From NCBI GenBank assembly GCA_029964075.1, contig CM057141.1, forward strand, positions 10,478,001 through 10,542,000: a stretch of DNA of 64,000 bases, written 5' to 3'. The stretch is from Patiria pectinifera (taxonomy: Eukaryota; Echinodermata; Asteroidea; Valvatida; Asterinidae). Shown in pieces: positions 1 through 11,379 of this stretch (positions within the stretch are counted from its first letter, which is position 1; each line of letters begins with the position of its first letter). The notes under the pieces were generated by a model. The model worked only from the letters and a program-made list of their open reading frames with translations. It was not told where the DNA came from and made no database searches. Made by a program: the position numbers and the translations under genes.

Positions 1-37
1 CAACTTTGGTAATCAGTCACAGGTAAGGTATACTTTA

Positions 38-177
38 CGTTATCCCGCGAGCGCGAGTGGAACACGGAATAATGTAGTGCGTCTGTGTCCCACATACCAC
101 GAGGCCACAGGCCGAGTGGTATGTGGGACCAAACGCACTACATTTTCCGTGTTCCATGAGCGCGAGCGTGATAACTA
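38..177. repeat. Imperfect palindrome / foldback
   Basis: The arm at 38-100 pairs with the arm at 116-177. The blocks gtggaacacgga, gtagtgcg and cccacataccac return as reverse complements gtggtatgtggg, cgcactac and tccgtgttcca. The loop is about 15 nt. The arms are CpG-rich (gcgcgag) and end in matching ttatc/gataa. No transposase is associated, so this is either a MITE or a cruciform-forming repeat. Confidence 0.75.
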
Positions 178-1009
178 ATTTATCTTCAAGCAGACTTGAC
201 GCGCAGTACAGTTGGAACGAGCACGTTTTACACGAACATTTCAGCAGTTTAGCGCATGCAGCTGGAATGTCGCTCGCATCTTGGAATTGCGCAATACGCA
301 GGTTGGGATATGGACCATGCAATACAGCCTCATATCACACTGTTGTTGCCATGGATCGACCAATCAGGATCGAGAATACAAGTTTGGTTGAAGATGAACG
401 TACGTGAACATGCAGCACAAGGTTTGTTCAGAGTTTTAAAACTTGACATCGGACGTCATGGAAGCGAGAACAGGCAATAGCCTCTCAACATCAACAATTC
501 GATTGCTTGTTTGAAAAGTCATTTGATTCTTCCTCCCCTTAGGGAACAACTTGTTTCCATATGGCCACATCTGAATTCCATTTACATGGCTACACATGAG
601 CCTATGGGCGTCATAGTGAATAAGAGAGGGCGCTATTTTTTCCACTTTCGAGATCCCCGCAGAGAGGCACGTCACGTGTGCATACTGGTTCACATCGTGC
701 ACAAAGCCATACATCGTAGCATGAATCGCGTCAGGCGCGGCTGTCAGCAATTTGTTCGATTGTCTCTCCAAGTGGTCTCCCCAAACTCGACCTTCCTTAC
801 CGTTACTCTTAATTTGTTACGGTGTAATTGAATGAAATTAAATCATTTTTATATAGGTCATCAAAAGCAAAAGCTAAAGTGATTATGTGTTTCATTTTCC
901 TGGCAAAAACATTTTTTGTTGGCCAAAGTAGCAGTTTCAAAGAACTTTAAATTCAGACACAAGTCAAAGTAATCTGGAAATTATGCAAAGCAAAATGGAC
1001 TGCGATAAT

Positions 1010-1195
1010 TAGGCCTAGGTATCCCATTCCCATTGGTCGAGAGCCTGTCACGTGGCCGCGGTCTTAAACAGATGAAAAAGACTGGTCTTAAACACTTTTC
1101 CAGTGTCACATGAAGTTTGGACTCCTGTTAAATCCAGTGCCTTTTACCGTTTTTGGTTGAACGTTCACACTTCACAATCTTCACATAGGCATACA
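1010..1195. repeat. Dispersed repeat, inverted copy near 37.8-38.0 kb
   Basis: Blocks such as cattggtcgagagcc, tcacgtggcc, ggtcttaaacacttttccag and tccagtgcctttt reappear as reverse complements at about 37800-37997, in the same relative order. Identity is imperfect, so these are old copies of one family. No coding capacity is seen. Confidence 0.75.
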
Positions 1196-2480
1196 TGTGC
1201 AATACTACCAGTGAGTCAGTATTTCATAGTCCTAAATTGACAATGCACTCGCTACAGCTCCATCTGCCCGACATGGCGCCAATCTCCATAAAAGAAGTTT
1301 GTACATGTACGTCTTACTCGCGAGCTGGACACTCCATTATACAGGGTGTCCCAAAAAAATGCTTCACTCTCCCTTTTTTACAAATTCAAGCAAACCTGAA
1401 TGCAAAAATTTTCTTATTATGCATGGTAAGAATGCTATGTGTCTTGGTTGTTATGTACCAAAAAAATTGGATCATACTATCAATCCACTAGGGACAGAAA
1501 TGCTTAAATATGAACTCGCCTCCATTTGCCAACTGCGCTGGGGACTCAAATCACCAATTTTAAAATGTCGATTTTTGTCAAGTGTGCTTTTCAAAAATTC
1601 TACTTGGTATCTATTATGAAAGACCATTCATCAGTTGTTGTCAAGCAAACAAGAGAAACCAACCAAACATGGCATTGTCCATTTATTGGACAATAAATGA
1701 GCTACTTGACCTACTAATTCTCTTTGGAATTTCTGAAAACTTTGGAAACATCTGATAGTGATAGATATTCTAAATCAGTAGATTAAGGGCTTTTCTCACC
1801 AACTTTGCATATAAAATTGAAAGTTCTCGGCCTCTTACTTTTTTTTTTCAGACATGAGACCGCCAAAAATTAATGTGGCAGATATATATTTTTTTTTATA
1901 CGGATAGAAATTTCACTGCTAAACAGTAAACAGTTGTATACTTATTGACAGTGTTTACGTGACTGCGTGTGCAGCCTGAATGTTTGAAGTTGCACAATTT
2001 TCCTGCTTTTCCCTCGACGTTTGCGAAATGTTAATGGTTTCCACGAAGGAAATGGTGTCGATTTACAAGTTAAACAAAATATTACACTTTTTGGGACCGA
2101 GACAAGCAATTACATTTGAGCGATAAACTATCTATTGTACATGTACTACATTGTTCCATAGTGCAACTTGCCAAGGGACACTGAACTTCGATACCGACCG
2201 GAAACTCAATGGACACAACCAGGTTAATTGGAGGGGCTGAATTTCAAGGAAGGCCGGTTACTCATGGTGATTGCCGATTATCCGTGAATTAGTACACCAT
2301 CCTGTTCATTTGTTTAAAAAGGACATGCTAGCCCAATGCTTTTCCCAAACCTCAGTAGGCTTTATGTTGAACGAAAAATAAAAGTAAAAGTCTGCTATTA
2401 ATATTGGAGGTTGCCAGTGACAGGTTACAAAACTATTTTGAGAAATCCTTGTTTAAGCGGGTTGCACATTATTTCGGACT

Positions 2481-2648
2481 ATGGATGGTAATCTGACAAA
2501 CAGCTCTTTTGACAAATCGACGGAGAGCCCCCCATACGAATTCGATGACTACACATTTTGGACTATGGATGGTGATCTGACAAACGGGTCTTTTGACAAC
2601 TCGACGGAGAGCCCCCCATACGAATTCAATGACTACACACAGAGAGTC
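2481..2648 (+). repeat. 84-bp in-frame tandem duplication in GPCR N-terminus
   Basis: Bases 2481-2564 and 2565-2648 are near-identical. Both start atggatggt and both encode LTN-S-F-D, then STESPPYEF, then DYT. Each copy contributes its own start codon and glycosylation sequons, so the receptor could be made with one or two copies of the ectodomain unit. Confidence 0.9.
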
Positions 2649-3686
2649 ATAGTGGCCGTCATGTATCTGATCGTGATTCTGCTTGGAACCGTGGGCAACA
2701 TTCTGGTCATCCTGGCCGTGATTTTGTCCAAGAAACTCCGTACCACCACCAACGCCTTCATTGTGAACCTAGGCGTAGCGGACTTGTCCCTTTGTCTTGT
2801 TCTCCCGTGGACGGTCATCACGACGTTCAGCATGAACGGCTTGCCGATCGCTGAGTGGGTGTGCAGCATGGCTGCCGTAGTACAGGCCACAGCTATGGGT
2901 TGCAGTCTGTACACCCTGGCCTCTATCGCACTGCAACGCCTACTGCTGATCAAACGGCCTATGACTACCCATCAAGTCATCTACACACCGAGGAAGATTG
3001 CCGTATGGCTGGCAGTGGCTTGGTGTATCCCTCTGCTTGTCACCCTCATCCCACCACTCGCAGACGTGGGTGCGGTAGGATACAACAAGAAGTATCATCA
3101 CTGTGGATTCCCATCCACCCATTCCCGCTCCAAAGATTATGATCTCATCATAGTTATGGGGTTATACCCTATCCCTCTCATAACCATCATCATCTGTTAT
3201 GTTCTCATCTGGAAGCATCTTCGCAATCATGCTAAGAAGTTGACTACCACTGAATCCTCATCCAAGTTGATGACCACCCACAGGAGCGCGGTGTTAGAAT
3301 TGGTATCTACCATGAATAGCAACCACGCCAAGACATCCACATCTACACAAGGAACCCTCCGCAAATCCCAGTTGAGTCGCCGTCAGACCAAGATCACCAA
3401 GAACATGTTCTACATCATCTGCGCCTTCATGCTGTGCCTGACTCCGTTTGTCATCTGCCTGTTCTGTGACTACGGCGACCCATTCCTTCCTTACGCCTCT
3501 GCGATTCTGGCCTGTAACAGTTGTGTCAATCCGCTCATTTACGCCACCAAACACCATGACTTCAAGACTGTCTTTGGTTGCATCCTGCGCCGCAAGTGGG
3601 AGAACATCCCAGAACCCTCAGATTTTCTGAAGACGCTGATACCGGTTAAAATACCATGCCGTGGAGGGGGCGATGTGGTCACCTGA
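2481..3686 (+). CDS. Class A (rhodopsin-like) GPCR, single exon, orphan
   Basis: A 401-residue uninterrupted frame encodes a seven-helix plasma-membrane receptor. TM1 begins near residue 55 (GNILVILAV). TM2 shows NLGVADLSLCLVLPW, and TM3 opens with a conserved Cys for the ECL2 disulfide (EWVCSM). TM7 has the NPLIY form of NPxxY. The DRY position reads LQR, so Arg is kept but flanking residues differ. TM6 has CLTP instead of CWxP, lacking the usual toggle Trp. The N-terminus contains a 28-residue tandem duplication with several N-x-S/T sequons. The style resembles the large invertebrate melatonin-receptor-like/Moody-like orphan class, but the ligand cannot be inferred. A second in-frame ATG at 2565 starts repeat 2. 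No introns are needed. Confidence 0.85.
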   Translation: MDGNLTNSSFDKSTESPPYEFDDYTFWTMDGDLTNGSFDNSTESPPYEFNDYTQRVIVAVMYLIVILLGTVGNILVILAVILSKKLRTTTNAFIVNLGVADLSLCLVLPWTVITTFSMNGLPIAEWVCSMAAVVQATAMGCSLYTLASIALQRLLLIKRPMTTHQVIYTPRKIAVWLAVAWCIPLLVTLIPPLADVGAVGYNKKYHHCGFPSTHSRSKDYDLIIVMGLYPIPLITIIICYVLIWKHLRNHAKKLTTTESSSKLMTTHRSAVLELVSTMNSNHAKTSTSTQGTLRKSQLSRRQTKITKNMFYIICAFMLCLTPFVICLFCDYGDPFLPYASAILACNSCVNPLIYATKHHDFKTVFGCILRRKWENIPEPSDFLKTLIPVKIPCRGGGDVVT

Positions 3687-3839
3687 AATCTTTGTGGATT
3701 TTTGCATTTTAAAATACTATTTTGTGTTAAAACCATTGGGATTATAGGCCTGATCATATCCATTTTCTTTTTGTGTAATAATCAGGCTTTTCTTTAATTC
3801 GGTACGCCACTAGGAGGAAATATACAATGTAGTATGTAC
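3687..3839 (+). other. 3' flank of GPCR unit 1
   Basis: This is untranslated or intergenic sequence matched by the unit-2 flank at 15223-15400 (shared cgccactaggaggaaa). No canonical AATAAA is close to the stop. The alignment with unit 2 shows that the block starting at 3840 is an insertion absent from the paralogous unit. Confidence 0.6.
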
Positions 3840-4432
3840 CAGTGTTGTAGTCGAGTACTTTTTCCGAGTACCGAGTACTGCTGAGTACTTAGGTTGCTGA
3901 GTACGAGTATGCACGAGTACGTATACCTCTGAGTACAAGAACAGGTCTCCGAGTATGAGTATTGTACATGTACTTCCGAGTACAAATCCAATACTTGTAT
4001 TTCCGAATACGGCCATACGGCACATGGGTCGTTGTGCGTTATTGACCCAGGCCCTGTCAAACTGATATACATTGTACAGACCCACTCACGGCTGGCTGTT
4101 AAATGTGTTTGTCCGGACGTGCACAGAATCAGGAAACTTAGGTTTCTCAACAACCCAATCAACCATTCCAAACTGAAAGTATCGATAAAATAAGGCCGTG
4201 GTATATAGTCAAGCTACACCATTTTTCCCCCGAGTACTGCTATTCGAGTACGAGTACTTTGATGATTGCGTACAATTTCGACATGTCGAGTACGATTACT
4301 TTGCTGCCCGAGTACCGTCACTTCGAGTACGAATACTTTGACATTAGAGTACGAGTACAAGTACGAATACTCCAAAAAAAGTACTTAAGTAGTACTCGAG
4401 TACGGGTACCGAGTACAAGTACTACAACACTG
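3840..4432. mobile_element. hAT-like MITE with GAGTAC-rich interior
   Basis: The ends are cagtgttgtag at 3840 and its complement ctacaacactg ending at 4432. The inverted similarity runs about 45 bp inward. The interior is filled with variations of cgagtac. CAGTGTTG...CAACACTG ends are typical of non-autonomous hAT elements. Unit 2 of the tandem duplication lacks this 593-bp block at the equivalent place. An exact 8-bp target duplication could not be defined; gtatgtac on the left and gtgtgtac a few bases right of the end are only approximate. Confidence 0.7.
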
Positions 4433-5159
4433 GTACCGGTGTGTACTATGGATAATTATTTCAAACTTTAGCAGTTGCAACAACAGCTGAGCTGTTTTAT
4501 ACTCTCATATCCATGCATCAATTTTAACTTTAAAATGTATTAAGGGACATCCACAATAAGCCTGATTTGACCTTAACTGTTAAGTTATTTAACAATTAAA
4601 ATATTGTACATGTATTTTAGAAGTAAGATAAATGCAAGTGCTTTAGCGTTATAATCGAAGGTGAGAACTTATTGCAGTGGGTATGATGGATGTATGTTTT
4701 ATAGTTGAAGATTTATTTTTGCACTCACATGCTTTGTAAAATAAAAGGTTATTACATGTATATTGTGCTGAAAATAAGACTTTTAGATTTAATTTTTTGC
4801 TTTTTATACGGATAGAAAATTCACTGCTAAAACATGAAACAGTCAGATACTGAACTTATTGCCGATGTTTAAATGACTATGTGTGCAGTGCGAATGTTGG
4901 AAAGTTGAACAAATTTCCAGCTTTTCTTTCGACGTTTGTGATGCCTTTTGCAGTTTCCACGAAGGAAACAGTGTCAATTTAAGTTAATATTACACTCGTT
5001 GGGGACTAAAAAAGGCAAATAAGAGTGGCGACCTATCAGCTGTACATGTATGTAGGTGAACTACCATGGTGCAACTTGCCGAGCGAAACTGAGCTGCAAT
5101 GCCAACCGGGAACTCAACTGACACAACCAGGTTAATTGCCGGCGCTTGAGAATTTCAAG
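4433..5159. other. Unit 1/unit 2 junction and unit-2 upstream flank
   Basis: Bases 4433-4797 are the distal 3' flank of GPCR unit 1 and are AT-rich. Bases 4798-5159 are the unit-2 copy of the receptor upstream region, ending at the LTR insertion. No reading frame of interest is present. Confidence 0.7.
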
Positions 5160-6520
5160 TGTAACCCGTGGTTCACATTTCAAAATAACAGGAACCAAAT
5201 TTTATATTAATTTAACTCCCTTTTGAAAAAAGAACTCTTGACTTCACACAATTCAGGATTTACGTACACAATGAAATATGTTTTATTGCCAGAAATAAAG
5301 TGGTCTCAAGTAATGGCAATACAAATGAAAATGCAGTGAGGTTGAATATAATTTACAGAAAACACAGGATCCTGTAAAATTTAAAATACAAAGCTAGAGC
5401 TCAGAAAAAAAAAGGCGCCAAACTATAAAATGGTTAGACTCGCGATTCATCCATCCGCGGTAGTTCGGAGTCCATCATAGTGTGTAGAAGAACTTGGAGA
5501 TAATTGAAGAACAATGGAAGTAGACTAGTAGATGAAGGGTTCAGTTGAAGATGAGGTAGAAATGACAACTCTTGTCATTTGTTGGTACAGTAAAACAAAG
5601 GGATACTTGCAGGGTCTTGAAAAGATGAAGTGGCTTTGTCTAGGGCAATGCTGGTGGCTGTGTCTGGCGTAGGGCTGATGGCTGCGTCTAGGGTCACTCC
5701 AATGTCTTGGATGCCGAAGGAAATGATGGTTCTCCGACGTGCTGGACAGCTGTTTGTCTCGGACGTCGGGGATACCGATGGATCTCAGAAGTGCTGGAGC
5801 AGGCAATATGGTGTCTTGAGGGCAGATCGGGGAACACGCAGAGGGCTCCGCCTAGCTCTCCCTTGAAGTGACACGGTCCAGTCTTTTTAGCCTAAAACAG
5901 AGAGCCAACATTCGTGCAAAAAGGAGGGAACTTGGAATCAGGATCCTCCAATCGAACAAACAAAATGATGCAAAATGGCTAGTGAAAATGGCAGGCATGC
6001 AGTCAGCACGGTGGCAGAATCAGGAATGCCAAGCTCTGCTAAAATTTTGGGGCAGCTAGCACCAAGACCATGCCCTGATCACATGACTAGCCAGGCTCTC
6101 ATTGGTCAAACTTCAAATTGTCACACAAGACTCTAATACTGATTGGTCATTTAGTAACCGGGCAGATGAACACTCAGCAGAGTTTGTGGTTTTCACAGCT
6201 TCTGCAAGGTGTGATCAACAACCAGGGATTAAGTGTCCCTACATCCTGCTTAGCTCCTGGAGTAGTACACAACTGGGGCACCAGTCAGTAATAAAAGGCA
6301 GAGGACACAAAAGACATCCTCTATTCTTCCAGGAAGTGGGCAAGATCAAAGACAGACTTTAACAAAAGTAGGAAAAGATCAAAGGCCTACTGGAACACAA
6401 GTCACCAGTAGAAAAGATGAAACACCATAAAAGATTAGAAAAAGGAAATTATGCAAATAGTAAACACAGTCATATAAAATAATACTATAACCCAAGACCT
6501 CTTTTTGGGTCAGGGTTACA
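5160..6520 (-). repeat. 3' LTR
   Basis: This 1361-bp terminal repeat matches 13200-14561 except for six transitions and a one-base deletion in a run of A. In the element's sense a poly(A) signal AATAAA lies at 5287-5282, about 120 nt before the LTR end, which is a sensible place for R/U5. Short frames inside both LTRs are identical copies of each other and show no protein character. Confidence 0.95.
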
Positions 6521-6533
6521 TCCTCCCCTTTCT
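6521..6533 (-). promoter_or_regulatory. Polypurine tract (plus-strand primer)
   Basis: Read on the minus strand this is an uninterrupted purine stretch AGAAAGGGGAGGA that abuts TGTAACCC of the 3' LTR. It is the expected RNase H-resistant primer for plus-strand synthesis. Confidence 0.85.
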
Positions 6534-6594
6534 TAACTTGCTACCTCCGGGAGCAAAAGAAAAGAAACAAGGAAATATATACATATATACAAAT

Positions 6595-9500
6595 CTAATA
6601 GCCAAAAATCTTCTTCTTATACTCAGCAAACATTCGAGGCGTTTGGAATTGCCGGCTAAACACTGGTTGTCCTCTCTCCTCAAACTTCATCCGCACGGGT
6701 GGTCTTGACACTCGAGTGGAGCGTCTGACAAAGCTTGACTCGGAATCAGAAGTTTCTGTCACAATAGGTTGGGTCGGCACTGGTTTATTTGCAGGCTCGT
6801 TTGATGGAGAATCCTCAGTGGATGGACATTGCATCTCATCTCTAATGATGAGTTGATCCTGAGGAATTGATGGGGAAGTCACAAGTACTGGTGAAATGAG
6901 AGGACTGTCCACTGTAGGTGGTTCACTCAAATCTGCATCTGCCAGCGAAGATGTCGTTGGAGTTTCGGACAACTTTTCAATGTCGTCATGTATCTCCTCA
7001 CAAGGAGACGGAGGCTGTTCAGTGGACACCTTGTCAGCATCAACACGTACTTCACAAGAAGGTGAAAGCTGTTCCGTGATTGAGCTTGGTTCCTCCTCTG
7101 AACAGGTATCTACTGATAGGGTGGTATCTGGTTGATGCTGAGGGACGAACTCTGGGGCCTCTGCATCAAGTGAGGATTGGAGCAGTTCCGTGGGAAAAAC
7201 TACAACCACCTCGTCGTCGCTCGATTCTTGACTCTCTGAGTCGGACTGACATTGTGCAGGCTTAGCCTTAGCCGCTGCTCTCGTGACAGGGCGTTTAGGC
7301 TGGGTGACACGATGCTGGGATTCTTCACCATTTAAGTAGTCGATAGGCAACAAAATGTTCCTATGCAGCGTTCGGACACGCCCTTCTCCTGTCTCTGGCT
7401 GTACACGATAAACAGGCATATCGGGACTAATCCGGTCTACTACTAGGTGGACTGTTGAATCCCATTGGTCAGCAATCTTATGTTTTCCTTTCAGACCAAG
7501 ATTTCTGACCAGAACACGATCTCCAGGCTTCAAGTCATTTCCTCGTACCCGTCCGTCATGACGAGTTTTGTTGGCATGGGCTGACTTAGCCGACTCTTTG
7601 GTTGCCAGCTGATATGCCCTTGCTAGTTGTTCTCTGAGGTCCTTGACATATTTGACATGGTCGGTGTTGGAAAAGCCGTCGGGGCTTACGCCAAGACGCA
7701 AGTCAACTGGGAGCCTCGCCTCTCTGCCGAACATAAGAAAGTACGGCGAGAAACCTGTGCTGTCATGCTTGGTGCAATTGTATGCATGGACCAAGGCACT
7801 TACATACTTGCTCCAGTTGGTTTTCTTTTCATCTTCTAAGGTTCCCAGCATATTCAACAGAGTACGATTGAATCGCTCTGGTTGGGGATCACCTTGGGGA
7901 TGGTAGGGTGTGGTTCGTGATTTTTTGATGCCAAGCAGGAGTGTCAACTCTTTCACAACCTTGCTCTCGAAATCACATCCTTGGTCGGAGTGGAGACGCT
8001 GGGGTAGACCATAATGCACAAAGAAGTTTTCCCACAAGACCTTAGCCACAGTGCGAGCAGTTTGGTCTTTTGTAGGAAATGCCTGGGCGTATCTAGTGAA
8101 GTGATCGGTCACTACTAGGATCGACTTTTTGTTACTACGGTCTGCCTCCAAGGATAAGAAATCCATGCAGACCAGTTCTAGAGGACCATTAGTTTTGATG
8201 TTCACTAGTGGTGCAGCAGGTTTCTGGGGCGTTTTTCTCGCCACACACCGAGCGCAGTGTTTGACCCAGTTGTCAATTTCTGCAGCCATTCGAGGCCAGT
8301 AGAACCGGTCTCGGGCGAGCGCTAGTGTTCGCTCCACACCGAGATGTCCTAACTCGTTGTGCAGTCCTCTGATGGCTTGGATCCGAAATTGGGATGGGAG
8401 TACAAGTTGAAAACACTTGTTGCCCAGTGAGTTTGTGATGGACCTGTACAAAATGCCGTTGGAAAGGGTAAGTTTGTCAAACTCTCTAAGGATCAGTTTC
8501 ACTTCACCTGGCAGGTCTGCTTGTGAGTCTGGTTTCCTACCCGATTTCACAAAGCTTATGGCTAGCTTGATGATTGGGTCCTCTCGTTGGATTTCCTCCC
8601 AATTCATCTTGCTCATCTCGGACTCTGATGCATAAGAATCAGGGACAGCATTTGCACCTACGGACAAGGAGTGGATCAGCGGAACACTGTCATCTGGACG
8701 AGACGGGACTGAATCTGTTCGTCCATCGGATGCAGGTTCAGGGACCCTGGCACAACATCGGAAATACAGGGCGCTCACAACCTCTTGAGGACAGACGACA
8801 TCCTGTATATCACCTGTGCCCTTCAGTCGACCTTCGAGTTTCTCCATCTTGTCGCGCTGTTCCTCCTCAAACTGCTGATCAAGCTCAGGAGAATGGGGCC
8901 TACGTGACAAAGCATCTGCGTCAACGTTGGTCCGCCCTGGCTTATAGTGGATGGAGAAATCAAAGTTGGACAACGCCGCCAACCAACGATGTCCTGTGGC
9001 ATCTAGCTTGGCCGAGGACAGAACATAGGTGAGTGGATTATTATCCGTCATCACCTTGGTTCCTTTGGCCATGTACAGGTAGTCGCGGAATTTATCGGTG
9101 ATTGCCCACTTCAATGCCAAGTACTCTAGCTTATGGGCCGGGTAGTTTTTCTCACTGTGAGATAAACCCCGACTACCATAAGCTACAGGACGAAGTTTCC
9201 CATCGTGATCTTGGTAGAGTACTCCGCCCAAACCATCACGACTGGCATCGATGTGTAGCACAAATGGCTTGGACGGATCTGCAAATGCTAGGACAGGAGC
9301 CGACATGAGACGATCTTTCAAAGTGAGGAATGCCGTCTCGCACTCCGCCGTCCACAGTTCGCCAAGTGGGTCATCGGCCTTACGAACATGAGGGTCAGGC
9401 GCCACTCTTGGTGCCGGTCGACCCCGCTTCTTTGGGTAGACACACCCAACAGTGAGGTCATTTAGCGGGCGGGCAATTTTCGAATAATTCTCAATGAAGC

Positions 9501-11379
9501 GCCGATAATAACCTGCAAAACCAAGGAACGATCGAACTTGTTTCACATTCAGAGGTCGAGGCCATGTCTCCAGAGCAGACATCTTCTCTGGATCGGTCTG
9601 TACTCCTTTCTCCGAGACAATGTGTCCGAGATACTTGACAGACCTACAGCAGAGTTGACACTTTTCAGGAGACACTTTCAGTCCAAACTCGGCGAGACGA
9701 TCAAGAACCTTCATAAGTCTCTCTTCCATCTGGTCTAAGGATTGACCAAAGATGATGAGATCGTCCATGTAGACTAGTACTTCAGTCATGTTGATTCCAG
9801 ACATGCAGGTTTCCATCAACCTTTGGAAAGTTGCGGGAGCACCCTTGACGCCTTGAGGCATTCGTTCGAACTGATAGAAACCCAAAGGACAGATGAACGC
9901 CGTCTTTTCTTTGTCCTCTTGGCGCATGGGTATCTGATAGAACCCAGACTTCAAGTCGATCACTGAAAACCAACTGCTGCCGTTCAGACAATCAATCGCC
10001 TCCTGTATGAGTGGGACAGCGTATTGATCAGGGATTGTGCGTGCATTCAGTGTACGATAATCAATACACATTCGCAAGCTACCATTCTTCTTGCGAACCA
10101 GCACAATCGGTGAAGCATATGGGCTGCGTGATTCTCTGATGATGTCGTTGTCTAACAGCTGCTGCAAGTGTAGCCTCAAATCCTTCAGATCGGCTGGAGC
10201 CACCCTTCGTGATCGTTCCCTAAATGGAGAGCCATCTTCAAGGTTGATCTGGTGCTCAGCTTGTTGCGTGCGTCCTAAATCCCAGTCATGCTGTGAGAAA
10301 ACTTGAGATCTTAATCTCATCTTGTCAAGAATTTGTCTCTTCCTTTCAGGGGAGATGGAACCCCAGACAAAAGGAAGGTTGTCAAAATCATGATCAGAGG
10401 ACTTGGAGTGGACATTGTTGCTCGTAGTTGCCTTGGCGCAAAAGTTTGCGCTTGAAGCCTTCATGGACTCCCTCATGTTCGGAGCCTCGTGACACCATTC
10501 AGGAACGAAAACGTCTGCCAAAGGACAATTTCCTGGGACTGTTATCTTCTGATTGGTACGGTTGGCAACCACTACATATACGGTGCATGTGGAGTTCCCG
10601 GGGAGTTGAGTGACAAGAGGTGTCACTTCTAACCCTGTCGGCAGTCTACGCTTTTCTTGGGCTTCGACCAGCACAGTCACTGGTTTTCGCAGAACATTCC
10701 GCAAAAACCCACAGACAGATTTTTGTTCACCAGGTTGAAGGGTAAGAACACGTTTCGACCGAGTTCTGACCGTCCCAAGCTTGCCATCATCAGGAATTTT
10801 GTTCCTGTCAGCGATGTCCTTGTAGATCTTTTGGCATGTAGCACTGATATTCAGACTCTGTACAAACCGGTGTCCTGCCTGTTGCCTACATGACTCAAAA
10901 CAACTGCGGAAAATACCTGAATTTGTCCCTACTATGACTGGCTGGGTACTGGAGTTTCGCCCATCTGGGACGACCAAAGCAAAGGTATTGAACTGACTAC
11001 TGGTCCCACTGAAGGAGTCGTCAAACCCCATAGAGACATAAGTCCAACCCAAGTATGGCATCTTTCCGTCACCTCCATGAAACAAAACAAGGTCATTAAG
11101 AGGGTGCAGATCACGGTTGAGACAGTCAAAGAAACTTTTGGATATCAAAGTTACTTGAGAACCACTGTCTAGTAAGCAGTGGGTGTCGAGTCCATCAACC
11201 CAACACCGCGGTGTGATTGTGTCACCAATCAATCCCTGAGGAACATCTGTCCCTGTCTCGTACTGAACCTTGGGGTTTACTGGCGTTCGGACATCTGGGT
11301 CCCCTCCTGCAGATGTCCTTGCCCGTTTCCCGACGGTCCACCAAGAACAAACTTGATCAACTTTCTGTTGACGACTTCA
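6595..11379 (-). CDS. pol: Pol polyprotein (protease, RT, RNase H, integrase)
   Basis: The frame is open from just after a TGA near 11379 to its stop at 6595 and has no convincing ATG start. It lies in the -1 frame relative to gag and overlaps gag's end by about 100 nt, so it is probably made by -1 frameshifting near 11325. Counting from the TTG at 11232: aspartic protease CLLDSGS (DSG 22-24); reverse transcriptase YMDD at 488-491; RNase H starting FVLHIDAS and ending DALSRRP; integrase HHCC zinc region; catalytic triad D1024, D1083, E1119 with D,D35E spacing. A chromatin-binding-like C-terminal module (GDRVLVRN) follows. The last 200 or more residues are Ser/Glu/Pro-rich with no recognised domain. 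Domain order fits Ty3/gypsy-type elements. No inactivating lesion was found. Confidence 0.93.

Larger units (their letters stand above)
1..1887. other. Intergenic stretch with repeats, no gene seen
   Basis: No exon-like coding segment is visible. Open frames in 35-830 lie on a palindrome or lack coding character. The stretch holds a foldback at 38-177, a dispersed repeat at 1010-1195 that recurs inverted near 37.8-38.0 kb, and at about 1343 the phrase acagggtgtcccaaaaaaa. That phrase is common at the ends of degenerate DNA transposons in invertebrates, but no partner end was found. The remainder is AT-rich without recognisable signals. Confidence 0.6.
1888..4797 (+). repeat. Tandem unit 1 of a GPCR-bearing segmental duplication
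   Basis: The 5' flank of the receptor (from tttatacggatag, about 1890-2345) recurs at 4800-5159 plus 14562-14660, and again at about 15625-15955. The 3' flank (about 4550-4780) recurs at about 15420-15610. This gives three tandem units in direct orientation. Unit 1 carries the only complete receptor reading frame. The copies are clearly diverged, with many substitutions and small indels. Confidence 0.85.

Noticed and set aside
35-480. Overlapping short frames on both strands
   Set aside because: They run through the 38-177 palindrome and have no splice or family support.
5525-6362. Four open frames inside the LTR as genes
   Set aside because: They are duplicated exactly in the other LTR and have no protein-like composition.
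11179-11232. Pol starting at the TTG at 11232
   Set aside because: The frame is open about 150 nt further upstream and overlaps gag, with a strong -1 frameshift signal. Initiation at TTG is not needed.
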